A model generated the notes under the pieces. It made no database searches, was not told the DNA's origin, and saw only the letters and a program-made list of their open reading frames with translations. Of a DNA stretch of 64,000 bases, positions 55,048 to 64,000 are shown in pieces (position 1 is the first letter of the stretch; every line of letters begins with the position of its first letter). Origin of the DNA: Echria macrotheca (taxonomy: Eukaryota > Ascomycota > Sordariomycetes > Sordariales > Schizotheciaceae); contig MU839827.1 in the NCBI GenBank assembly GCA_030411725.1, positions 2,480,001 to 2,544,000 of the forward strand. Direction: 5' to 3'. The translations under genes were made by a program, and so were the position numbers.

Positions 55048-56663
55048 ACCAGGTAAATTTGAGCGGTTGCGTAGTACTTGGTTCGTGACAGATTTCGGCA
55101 GGGCGGGATAACTGTAATAAAAGTTGAGATACCTTGGCCAAAGACTGACTCAGTGGTGACCAAACCAGACTGAGTTGTGGACAGCGTTATTCGTTTACTT
55201 GTCTCTGGTTGAGATCTGAGTCCTGAGAAGAGAAATGATACCTCAGACTCCACTTGTTTGTGTGGCAAGAAGATAACGTTGCCAGGGCCCGCACAGGAGC
55301 CATACAGAAACTACTTGCCGAGGTAGTTATCCTCATTGTCCTGAAGTCAGTGTTGCCTGAAGCTGCCTACCATATGACACCAGAAGTCAGAGGGCTAGAC
55401 TCTTGAGAAGTCAACCAAGAACTTGAGTCATATCCAGGGTTGTATTGTCATAGGCTTGCTTTTTGACCAATCATGACATCGAGGGCCCTGGGCATCTCAA
55501 CTCTGCTCCCCAAGCACATTGGCCAATCCTTATGGTGGATGAATCTTTTGCCTGTTCCTCTGATTCCAATTTCGACATGACCTGCATGAGATCGATGCTG
55601 TGCCATTCTGTGTCTCCCAATGAGGGGGTTCTCATGGTTCGTACATCTGTTTGAAGGGAAGGTGCAAGGCTGCCTCTCGCTCCTCTTACAAAGCAGTGCA
55701 CCGCCCCTCAAGAGCAGGTGACAGGGGTCCCCTGTAGGTGGCGTTAAACACTTCTGTGCAGCCGTTCCTTCTTTCTCCCACACAAGGCTGCCCTTGCCTT
55801 TCGCAAACCATGAGCCCACAACGGAAGCAGGATCTGACAAAACACCGCTGCTGGCCAAAGTTGGTGACTGGTTTTGGAAGGTTGTGTCAAGCCTGGCTGC
55901 CTTGCTGCCTGGCCGTGACTTGGATCCAGAGAGTAACTATCCAGATTCCAGACCGCATTCCTCACCTTGTCCCGTCCACACACTCTCACCGCGTTTGAAT
56001 TCACGCAGCTGCCCATGCGGGCCCTGGTCACCGGATAGTTCACCCATTGGACAGCGTTCAGGTGCCACCAAGATCCAAGACTCCAGATCCAGGGTACAGC
56101 AGCCTGCATTCCCCTACTACAACACCTAGAATACGCACCGCAACGAGGCATTGTCTGAACACCTATCGGCCTGCCCATCCTCCAGGCCATTCCCTAGAGG
56201 ACGGTAGGTACGAGCCGCAGCATCAAGTGATGTCTTGCCTACTCCCGCCGCGTCGTGCCTGCCGGGGTAGACAGCTCTACTGGGATCAGACCTGCCGGGC
56301 GACGGAGCCGCGATGCAACGAACGCCGACAGGAGGCCTTTCACAGCGTCATGCATGATGGCAACGACAAACACGGCGGACACCTTTTGCGCTGTTGTGCG
56401 TTTTCTACCCTCTCTCCCGTCCTCCCCCACTTCGGGTGGTACGCATCCCACACCTTTCACACCCTTCACACCATCTTCTTTCGCCACTTCAGGGCCCTGG
56501 AGAGACGCGCATACCTCTCAGGCGAGCAAGCTTCTCCCGGAGACAAGGCTGACCACTCTCATCGAGGCTACCTCTGGGACGCGTCTTTTATAAGTATCTC
56601 TGTACTCCCCGGGATCTTTCTCGCTTGCCCGTTCCCTACTCATACCCTCCCTTGCCAAGCATC
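55048..56663. promoter_or_regulatory. Intergenic and promoter region of the BCS1-like gene
   Basis: 1.6 kb without a supported gene. At 55721-55735 ACAGGGG-T-CCCCTGT gives two opposed stress-element-like AGGGG/CCCCT cores, with a third CCCCT at 55704-55708. 56400-56600 is CT-rich leader. Confidence 0.45.
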
Positions 56664-58595
56664 ATGGATTTCAAGACTCTGTTCCCGGATGGCTTGCCCA
56701 CCTTCGTTGCTAATATGAGCGAGGCGGCCAGTAATTCTACCAAGAGAAGCTTTCCGTTGGAGAGTCTTGGGCCCCTTCTCGGCTCGCAGTTCAATCCCCT
56801 GCTCAAGCTGCTCATGGTCTTCCATAACACGGCGGGCAGCCGCTTTGGGCTGGATACTACAGTCATTCTGAGCATCTTTGGTTTCATCTGGGCCGCCAAC
56901 AAGATCTGGAGGCAGCTGTGGTCGACAGTCTACGGTCTCGTTCAGACTTATTTCACGGCCAGCATCTCCATCAGTAACAATGATGAGATGTTTCTCCACA
57001 TGATCAAGTGGCTGGCCTCCCAGCCCAGCCTCGTCAACTCACGCTCGCTCAGCGCCGAGACCTTCTCGCCCAACATGTGGGAGGAGAGCGAAGAGAACAT
57101 CAGCATGATAATGGGCCGCATTGCAGCTGACGGCTCGGGCATCAACCTCAATTTTTCGAACCAAGAGTCGAAGTCGCCTCCCCGGTTCACGCCCGCTCTC
57201 GGCCTACATGGATTCTGGTTCCGATCTCGATATTTCCGCCTCCACAGAAAGCAAGAGTCGCTGTATGACGACGGCAACGCCTCGGGGACGCCCCAGTTCC
57301 GGGACAAGGAGAAGCTTGTCATATCTTGTTTCGGTCGCTCGCCGGAGCCCATCAAGTGGCTCCTCGCGCATGCCAAGGAGCAGTACTACGCCGACCACCA
57401 TGCTAAGACCATTGTCAAGCGGCCGAGTCCCCAGAACATGCGTCGCTTCGGCGGTCGCCACACATGGTTCCAGGTGGCTAACCGCCCGGTGCGGCCCATG
57501 AGCACCGTCGTGCTCGACGAGAAGCAAAAGGTTCAGGTTTTGACGGATATGAACGAGTACCTCCACCCTGCTACGCCGCGCTGGTATGCGAACCGTGGCA
57601 TCCCGCTGCGGCGCGGATATCTGTTCCACGGCCCGCCCGGCACTGGCAAGACGTCCCTCTCGTTCGCGCTGGCTGGTGTCTTTGGTCTCGATATCCATGT
57701 TATTTCGCTGCTCGACCCGTCGCTGACGGAGGAAGACCTCTCGGCCCTGTTCAGCTCACTTCCCCGGCGTTGTGTTGTTCTCCTCGAAGATATCGACACG
57801 GCTGGTCTCGCGCGCGCCGAAGACGAGACCAAGTCTGGCGAAGAAAAGAAGCAGCAGCGCGGCAAGCGGTCCGGCGGCAAAGACGAAGCTAAATCCAAGG
57901 ACGACTGGAGCGTGTCCGAGCTCGCCCGCGAGCTGCGCAAGCAGTCGGACACGACCGAGAAGAAGGGTATTTCCCTGTCCGGTCTGCTGAACGCCATCGA
58001 CGGAGTCGCCTCGCACGAGGGTCGCGTTCTGATCATGACGACCAACAAACCCGAGTCGCTCGATGATGCACTGATCCGGCCGGGTCGTGTTGATCTGCAG
58101 GTCGGATTTACCAATGCCACGCGCCAGCAGGCGGTCGAGTTGTTTGTGCGTATGTACGAGGCTGAGACCACGGGTACCGCTTCTGCGCCCAATACCAAGG
58201 CTACGGTTCCCTCCTCTACTCCTCCAGTCACCTCCAACACTGGAACAACAACGACAACAACCGAGCAAAAAGACGATCTAAGTGACGTCTCGACAGAAGT
58301 CGATGACCTCGACACTTCTTCTGAAGTACCAGCAGCAACAGCAGTGCAGAGCAAACTCTCCCAAATAGAAGATGCATCCAACGAATCGCCCCTTTCGAGA
58401 GACGAACTTGTCAAGGTGGCGGGGGAGTTTGGCGCCCAGATCCCGGATGATATGTCCATCTCGCCCGCCGAGATTCAAGGGTTTTTGTTGAAGCGGAAGA
58501 AGAGTCCACGGCGCGCCGCGGCCGAGGTGGGAGCTTGGGCGGAGGCGCTGGTTGAGTTGAAGAGGAGTAAGAGTAAGGTTTTGTCTGTGCAGTGA
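56664..58595 (+). CDS. BCS1-like mitochondrial-type AAA ATPase
   Basis: Single exon, 643 aa. A hydrophobic segment near residues 70-90 (TTVILSIFGFIWAANKIW) is followed by the BCS1_N domain (FPNMWEESEENISMI..., LHGFWFRSRYFRLHR) and the AAA core: RRGYLFHGPPGTGKTSLSFALAG (Walker A), RCVVLLEDIDTAG (Walker B), LSGLLNAIDGVASHEGRVLIMTTNKPE and the arginine-finger segment ALIRPGRVDL. Unlike the essential Bcs1, which inserts the Rieske protein into complex III, this is a fungal paralogue type: a Lys/Ser-rich insert after Walker B (GEEKKQQRGKRSGGKDEAKSKDD) and a long Thr/Ser-rich insertion before the C-terminal block mark it as divergent. Its client is unknown. The ATG at 56664 starts just before the family's N-terminus; a TTG at 56625 is in frame but unlikely. 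Confidence 0.9.
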   Translation: MDFKTLFPDGLPTFVANMSEAASNSTKRSFPLESLGPLLGSQFNPLLKLLMVFHNTAGSRFGLDTTVILSIFGFIWAANKIWRQLWSTVYGLVQTYFTASISISNNDEMFLHMIKWLASQPSLVNSRSLSAETFSPNMWEESEENISMIMGRIAADGSGINLNFSNQESKSPPRFTPALGLHGFWFRSRYFRLHRKQESLYDDGNASGTPQFRDKEKLVISCFGRSPEPIKWLLAHAKEQYYADHHAKTIVKRPSPQNMRRFGGRHTWFQVANRPVRPMSTVVLDEKQKVQVLTDMNEYLHPATPRWYANRGIPLRRGYLFHGPPGTGKTSLSFALAGVFGLDIHVISLLDPSLTEEDLSALFSSLPRRCVVLLEDIDTAGLARAEDETKSGEEKKQQRGKRSGGKDEAKSKDDWSVSELARELRKQSDTTEKKGISLSGLLNAIDGVASHEGRVLIMTTNKPESLDDALIRPGRVDLQVGFTNATRQQAVELFVRMYEAETTGTASAPNTKATVPSSTPPVTSNTGTTTTTTEQKDDLSDVSTEVDDLDTSSEVPAATAVQSKLSQIEDASNESPLSRDELVKVAGEFGAQIPDDMSISPAEIQGFLLKRKKSPRRAAAEVGAWAEALVELKRSKSKVLSVQ

Positions 58596-59040
58596 TTTTC
58601 TTTGGAAGGGGTCGTATCATACGTTATGTTGATGTGAGGGGTGAAATGGGGATGGTCTCTTTCTTTTCTGGTTGACGTTCATGGTGACGATATGGGGGGT
58701 ATGCATGGGATATGACGGTTTGGACGGACTCACTGGCTGGGTGGGAGGGTGACTGCATCATGAATGAAGCATGGATATCATGGGATAGGTCTAGGCCTGG
58801 AGCATGGCGTTGTCGGTATACTGTTTTACAAATGAGATATGATACGAGCGGAAAGCAATATGGTACTCTTCCGAGCTTCTAGTCTCTTCGGACCAAATAT
58901 GTAATCCTGGCTAGGTCCTGGTCACATTCCGAGACATAAAGTCTAGAGGATGCAGATAATCATACGGGACACCTAGTGTCAACAGGTAGTTTGATCTGGT
59001 AGCAGAACGCTATTCATTCGCTATTCACTGAATGAGCTGT
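58596..59040. other. Intergenic between convergent genes
   Basis: 445 bp of 3' flank; no gene is seen. Confidence 0.5.
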
Positions 59041-61480
59041 CTAGTGACCGAATGCCATGTCTGCAGGATCAAAGTCTTCCGCAGAATCCTCTTCACCATA
59101 GTCTTCCTCGCCCTCGCCCCTCTCATCCTCATCGTAATCGCCCATCTCCTCATCGCTCTCACCTTCTTGAGGCTCTTCTGTATCCGCAAAAGTGACATGT
59201 CGCCGTTTCTCTAGCGGCTTTTGGTCCCCGCGATTGGGCTCTACCTCCGCGTCCAGATCCACATCCCCATCATCCGGATCCTCTTCAAGCCCATCCTCCT
59301 CTTCTTCTTCTCCTTCTTCCTCCTCGTCTTCGCCTTCGCCATCCTCCACTTCACCCTCCTCACCCTCTTCTTCTTCGTCCTCATGCTCCTCGTCCTCTTC
59401 GTCATCAATGCCATCTTCATCGCTGTCGTCGTCGTCTTCATCCAGATCGTCAAATAGTTCCTGGTAAACACCTCTCTCTTGGTCTTCAGCCTCGTCAACC
59501 TCGTCCGTTGGCTCCTCCGGCTCCTGGAAAGTGACACGCCGAGTATCGGCAGTAGGCATCGGAGCCGCGGCTTCTTCATTTGTAGCAGCATCCAGGGGAA
59601 GCAAACCACTCGGCATCGAGTCGCCGCCCGGTTTAGGCGCCTTATTCATCGTGGCGGACAACAACCGAATCATCTTCTCCGCCTCCCTTGCCTCGGTTTC
59701 TTTGAGAGGGATGCGTACGCGATGATGCGATCGTCTCCGTTTCTCTTCCCATCGATCTCTAGCTTGACGGGCACCCGGCCTCCCCTTCCGGCCACGGAGC
59801 TGCTCACATTCGGCCTGCGTGAGCCGAAGATCCGGGAGGCTAATTCCGATACTAGTCCCACATCCGCCATCACCGCCGTCGCTGGGTCCCTTGACAGCTT
59901 CGAGTGTTGCAGTAAAATCCTCATCCGTCAGGGTCCGCCCGAAGCGGATGGCCAGCATCTTGCATTTCATGACAGCTTTCGCAACAGACCACAGCACACG
60001 GTGGTAGAAGCCGCTAATCTCGAGGTCAACCTCGGTGCGGACTTCGGCCTGCTCAAACAGACGCGCCAGGAGAGGGTCTGTAATGTCGCAGACCTGCCAG
60101 ACCTTGCCATCCGTGCTGAAAGCTTCGCCATTGAAAATGTGCGTGCTCAAGGGGGCTTCGTTCTCTTCGGTGCCGAGCTCCTCCCAGTAGCGACCGAAAT
60201 TCGTGACTGCGATCTCATTACGACGCACAGCTTGCCAGGAACGGCCCACGGTGCCAACCCGATTTTTGTGAAGCTTGAAGATGAGAGTCTGGTAGATGCG
60301 ATACTTGGGGTCTGTCCGCGGATCTAGACCGTATTTGACCAAGGCATCCCGCCATGGTCCTCCTTTGAACTGATACCCTGCATACTGGAGGCAATGGCGG
60401 ACCAAGCTTCCACTCTTGGGTAGAGAGGCAAACTTAGATGCCAACCTGTTCCACATGCTGCGTCGTGTCCAGATCGGTCGCTCTTCCATGGCCTGCAACA
60501 TCTCCGTCATAATCAGCGCCACCTGAGGATCAGACATATCGGGTTGGCGACTGGGTCCAGATGGGACGGGATATTCGTCGTGAGCAATGAAGTAACCAGC
60601 GGCAGGAATGCGGGACGTTACGTTGACGACCCGGTTGTACTCGTCCTCTTCGGCTTCGCTGCCCAAAGGGGATGACCCGCCAGCAATAACTTCCTTCGTG
60701 TACGGGTTCTGTGAGTAGTTGTAATTGAATGGAAGGGTCATTGGTGTGAAATTGGGGGGTGGTATGAGGTCGATGCCGGGACCAGGCTCGACGCCCGGCT
60801 CCAAGGCGAATTCTCTGGTCGGACCGACATCTCCCGGAAGGACTTTATCGACGAATTTTGTCATGAACTTGGAGCTCCCTAGCGAGTACTGGAAATCGGC
60901 TAAACCTGGAGTAGTGTTAGACACGAAATGGTGTGAGTATGGCTTTACCTACCTCTATACCGGTGTGTATTTCGAATTATCCCTATCGGTTCGACAGTAT
61001 ATTTGCCGACGTTGTCGCGAAGTTTCTGTCTGAGGACCTTGGGTGCATCTGCCCTTCCTGCAGAAGATACTTCCACGGATACGTCTGACTCAGGGACAGG
61101 GTCGCCCTCAAAGGGATCACCACTCCCGCGCTTGCGCTTCCTCCCAGTCCGCTTGGGGACCACAACCTTGAGGACCACATTATGGCTCAAGGCATTATGG
61201 GATGTCAGCGGCCTCACGGTCGGATTGTCAGGACGTAGGTAGAGAGGCACGGAGATCTGGGGGCTGGCCGAGTCCAATATCTGCCCTAATGTTAGCCACC
61301 TTGAGCCCAGGGCGCTCCATGAGGGTAACTCACGGTCTGGAGTGTAGGATTACGGCCGAATGTCTTAATTCCGCGATCAAGGTCTTTCAAGATGAGCGGG
61401 TGTTCCAAAGCACCCAGCCTCCTGCCCGGAATGGAGTAGACGGGCGCGTGTTGGGAGTCGCCCTCATTAAGACAGGCCAT
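59041..61480 (-). CDS. TFC1: RNA polymerase III initiation factor TFIIIC subunit Tfc1 (tau95/GTF3C5)
   Basis: Three exons: 61334-61480, 60953-61280 and 59041-60905; 779 aa. Joined N-terminal residues YSIPGRRLGALEHPLILKDLDRGIKTFG, then ILDSASPQISVPLYLRPDNPTVRPL, form the barrel that dimerises with Tfc7; a basic segment (KRTGRKRKRGSG) follows. The DNA-binding domain contains EERPIWTRRSMWNRL and YQFKGGPWRDALVKYGLDPRTDPKYRIYQT, a winged helix. The last ~150 residues are almost wholly Asp/Glu with a long E/D run near residue 655-720, then a mixed tail. TFIIIC binds A-box DNA of tRNA genes and recruits TFIIIB. The start at 61480 is the first ATG after an in-frame stop (TAA near 61571). Confidence 0.93.
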
Positions 61481-63470
61481 GGCCGACGGTGCGATTTCAT
61501 TCGTCCCAGAAGAATTTGACAGTGCAGCTCCAGATGCAGGGTCGTTAGAATGGCAATTCGGGGGCCATTAAGTAGTTGGAGAAGAGTGGCTCCGCCGGGA
61601 AGACCTCTTTCTCTTCCAAATCTGAGAAGCTTTGTGCACTTGGAAAGTTGTTGGAAAGCTGATGAGGAAGGAGTGCTCAAGATCAAGTCGACGCACAGTG
61701 CAAGAAACAGCCCAAAAAGTACGAATGCACGGGCCATATCTTGTTCGAACTCTCAACTTGAACTGAGTCGTTTCATTGTGTCCTTATTAGGTACATTTAC
61801 ACTAGAGCATCCAAGAAGTGATGGGGAGACTCTACTTGATCTCTGGGTCTAAGTTACGATTTAGCCAGTTGACATGCAGTTTGAGATGAGTCCAGGGAGA
61901 CTTGGATAATACAGTGCGCAATCCTCAGAAGTTACAACGAGTTCACAGTGCGGCTGCCGGCAGCGGCAACATCTGCTCTAACGGTTTGGATTGCTATTTT
62001 AGTTTACTGGTGTGATGCTTGGGCTGGAAGAAACGGCTCGGAGAAGTTCTCTTCCTTGCCTAGTCTACCTAGGTTAGACACTCGTTCAGGATGTTGCTGT
62101 CTTGTCAACTGCTAACTTGTCAACAGCCAAGGACATTAAGCCTACGGAGAAACAACGCATCTTGACGTATGCTGCAGTGTGTCCAAGGTACAATAAATAG
62201 GCATTGATCATAGGTCCCACGTAAGTAAGCAGGCAAGGTTAGCGGTGGTTGACGCCTCGGGCTGTGACTAGGGATGTCGTACAAGATAATGGCTGCGCCA
62301 GGCTCCGTCCTGTTACTAACACATCTGCTAGTGCATCATCTGATGCCTGGAGGCTTCAGTGTAATTGAACCGACGGTTTCAAAGCTTTTAGCCCAAGAAA
62401 CGCCCATAAGCCCTAATTTAGAGTTAAACACACCCGCTGGGGCATGACGGCCCGCCTGGAATTTCGCAGTGTTCGCCGACAGCGGAGATAGCCTGGCGGC
62501 CTGAGGCCTGAAACTCGAAGCTCCTCAGCCTCGCTAAGTAATTAGCACGCACTAACAGACGGGTTGACAGGTTGACAGCCACTTCATCGTCTCTCCTGCC
62601 TTGGACCTGCTTCAGACAAATCAGCCCTTCGCTCAATAATTCACCACCGAAGCGGCACAGCAGCGGCCAAAGGGATTTCCCTCCGTCCTTTGGAGAACAA
62701 GACTAAACCTCATCAGCGCCATCGCTTCTGGATGGGCGCAGTGCTCGGAAAAGGCCCAGTGTGAGTGAATGCGCAGGCCGTGCCAACAGCCAACAGCCAC
62801 CGCCGGGACTTAACTAGGGACCTGCCGCGACCTCGAGCCCCGCAAAAACAGCTGCGACCGAGAGCGTCAGCCCAAGCATCTTGTTATTTCCCAGGCCTCG
62901 ACGCCAAAAACACCAGTCTCCAGAGGACGTGGACATTCAACAGCTCGCGTCGACCATCGTGCTGCGACGGTTTTGGTCCCTCAGCCCCCGCTCGCGTCGC
63001 TGTGTGTGATCCGCGCCAGCCAATTCGACGGCACCCTCTCGTCTCCCGTGGGCCGTCGTGTCTCCCTCCCGTCTCGTCGAACCCCGTCTGTCTGTCCCCG
63101 GCACTTCACCCGCATCCCGTCCCGACCAAGCCCCGACGGTCGAGCTTCGACTCTGCACCTCTCGCCCCGCGACGCCGCATTTGTATCCCACGACCCTGTC
63201 GAGACCGTTGCAGTTCCTCTCCTGTTGCCCCTCTCCTCGGTCGGCCGCTCGGCCCTCTTGTTGCGTCCGACGTATGCCCAGATTGAACCAAACACTGCGA
63301 ATTGTTTGCATCGCCCACCGCCTGCCGACAATCCCATCGGAACCGTGCACTGAGGTGGTCCTCCGAGACGAATAACCACACCGGGCTCGTACTGTGGACG
63401 AATTGCCCCTCCTGGGTTGAGTTGGGCGCTTCTAACCGCCCCACCATACGAGAAGCTGTTGTCGTCAAAG
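61481..63470. promoter_or_regulatory. Divergent intergenic region, TFC1 / RTS1, with long RTS1 leader
   Basis: About 2 kb without a supported gene. 62700-63470 is G+C- and CGTC-rich, and overlaps long open frames on both strands, consistent with a long 5' UTR of the regulatory subunit gene. A secretion-signal-like frame (minus 61387-61737) overlaps TFC1 exon 1 and was rejected. Confidence 0.5.
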
Positions 63471-64000
63471 ATGAAGCGTTTCAGCCAGAGAGTTGTAAGT
63501 TGCCTACGCCGCAGCCCGCAGATGGGCCGCTAACTTTCTCCCCACCAGCTCTCGAGGAGTGGGAATAAGTCCTCCAAGAAGAATAAGGATGGGAAAGATG
63601 GGACAGCGTCGCCGAACTCGGTAGGCTCTAGGGAAGCCAATCAGTCGCCGGTCTTGACCCCCTCTTCTTCCTCGTCGACGTTGAACGACATCCGCAACAA
63701 ACCTCTACCGCCGAATAACGCGGCGCACGGCGATCACGGGAATGCGGCGCTAGGCGCCCAGAACCAGGCTGGCAACTCCGGACAGAATCCAGGAGTGCCG
63801 GATAGATTCAGCAGCATTAGCGGTTCGCCCCAGGGTGCCAACGGTGGCAGCACGCCTGCCAGGCATGGCCCGCTGCCTCCCACCGTCATAATTAGCCCCA
63901 GCGCTCCGGTACGTCTGTCAGGTCAGGTGTAAGACGTCAACTAACAGGAAGTTGTAGCATCATGTCCCTCCTCCCGGTGCAGCCGAAACAATGCCACACG
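63471..64000 (+). CDS. RTS1: PP2A regulatory B56 (B') subunit, Rts1 type, N-terminal part (partial)
   Basis: Exons 63471-63494 (24 nt), 63549-63908 and 63958 to window end; 142 residues visible. The protein opens MKRFSQRV, then LSRSGNKSSKKNKDGKDG, a basic Ser-rich region, a Gly/Asn-rich disordered stretch, and PPTVIISPSAPHHVPPPGAAETMPH, the conserved proline-rich block that precedes the B56 HEAT-like fold in fungal Rts1. The B56 domain itself lies beyond the window. Rts1-PP2A acts in mitosis, cytokinesis and stress responses. The third exon's acceptor GTTGTAG was picked over the nearer CTAACAG because it keeps HHVPPPGAAETMP in frame. Confidence 0.8.

Noticed and set aside
61387..61737. Minus-strand 116-codon frame with a secretion-signal-like start
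   Set aside because: It overlaps TFC1 exon 1 and its leader in another frame; the hydrophobic start is 5' UTR sequence of TFC1.
1..64000. Search for tRNA, rRNA, CRISPR arrays and biosynthetic gene clusters
   Set aside because: No GGTTCGA-type B box with a foldable tRNA context, no rRNA words, no regularly spaced repeats, and no PKS, NRPS or P450 frames were seen. A covariance-model scan could still find small RNAs missed by eye.

Overview
The window is nuclear DNA of a filamentous ascomycete (Pezizomycotina, probably Sordariomycetes; species not determinable from the sequence). The evidence is many short introns (about 45-110 nt, GTATGT/GTAAGT donors, CTAAC-like branch sites, C/TAG acceptors), genes on both strands with 0.05-3 kb gaps, no operons, fungal families (Vps75, Ytm1, Vhc1, Avt3, GH76 Dcw1/Dfg5, Sec59) and GPI-anchored wall proteins. 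Exon boundaries were worked out by hand by matching splice signals to reading-frame continuity and to family motifs.

Layout. 0-3 kb: 3' end of mitochondrial methionyl-tRNA synthetase, a NAT9-like acetyltransferase and a tail-to-tail PLP serine/threonine dehydratase. 3-9 kb: a long gene-free leader region with a decayed ~175-bp tandem duplication, then a 719-aa protein with a YQPP repeat and an F-box-like segment. 9-18 kb: nucleic-acid genes, namely DNA polymerase delta subunit 2 and YTM1 (divergent, 297 bp apart), a DEDDy 3'-5' exonuclease, LSM5 and RPB11. 18-31 kb: an AVT3-type vacuolar amino-acid transporter, a VHC1-type cation-chloride cotransporter, a low-complexity zinc-ribbon protein, a CobW/G3E GTPase and a small conserved-looking protein. 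31-41 kb: two putative GPI-anchored surface proteins, a FAM32A homologue, a 3-kb gene-free stretch and SEC59 (dolichol kinase). 42-49 kb: mitochondrial 3-hydroxyisobutyryl-CoA hydrolase, dihydroxyacetone kinase and a GPI-anchored GH76 mannanase. 49.4-50.1 kb: a nonautonomous hAT-like transposon. 50.5-64 kb: VPS75, an asparaginase-ankyrin fusion, a BCS1-like AAA ATPase, TFIIIC subunit TFC1 and the 5' end of RTS1 (PP2A B56 subunit).

Most of the content is housekeeping genes in no metabolic cluster. SEC59 (glycosylation and GPI donors), the GH76 enzyme (links GPI proteins to wall glucan) and the two GPI-type proteins share a cell-wall theme; YTM1, LSM5, RPB11, FAM32A and TFC1 share an RNA-synthesis and processing theme. 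I found no biosynthetic cluster, CRISPR array, tRNA or rRNA gene. The best structural discovery is the 634-bp hAT-type miniature element with 53-bp terminal inverted repeats and an intact 8-bp target-site duplication (49422-50071). Other points worth a second look are in-frame introns (3n, no stop) in SEC59 and FAM32A, an intron placed exactly between the asparaginase and ankyrin modules, and an exceptionally long first intron in RPB11.
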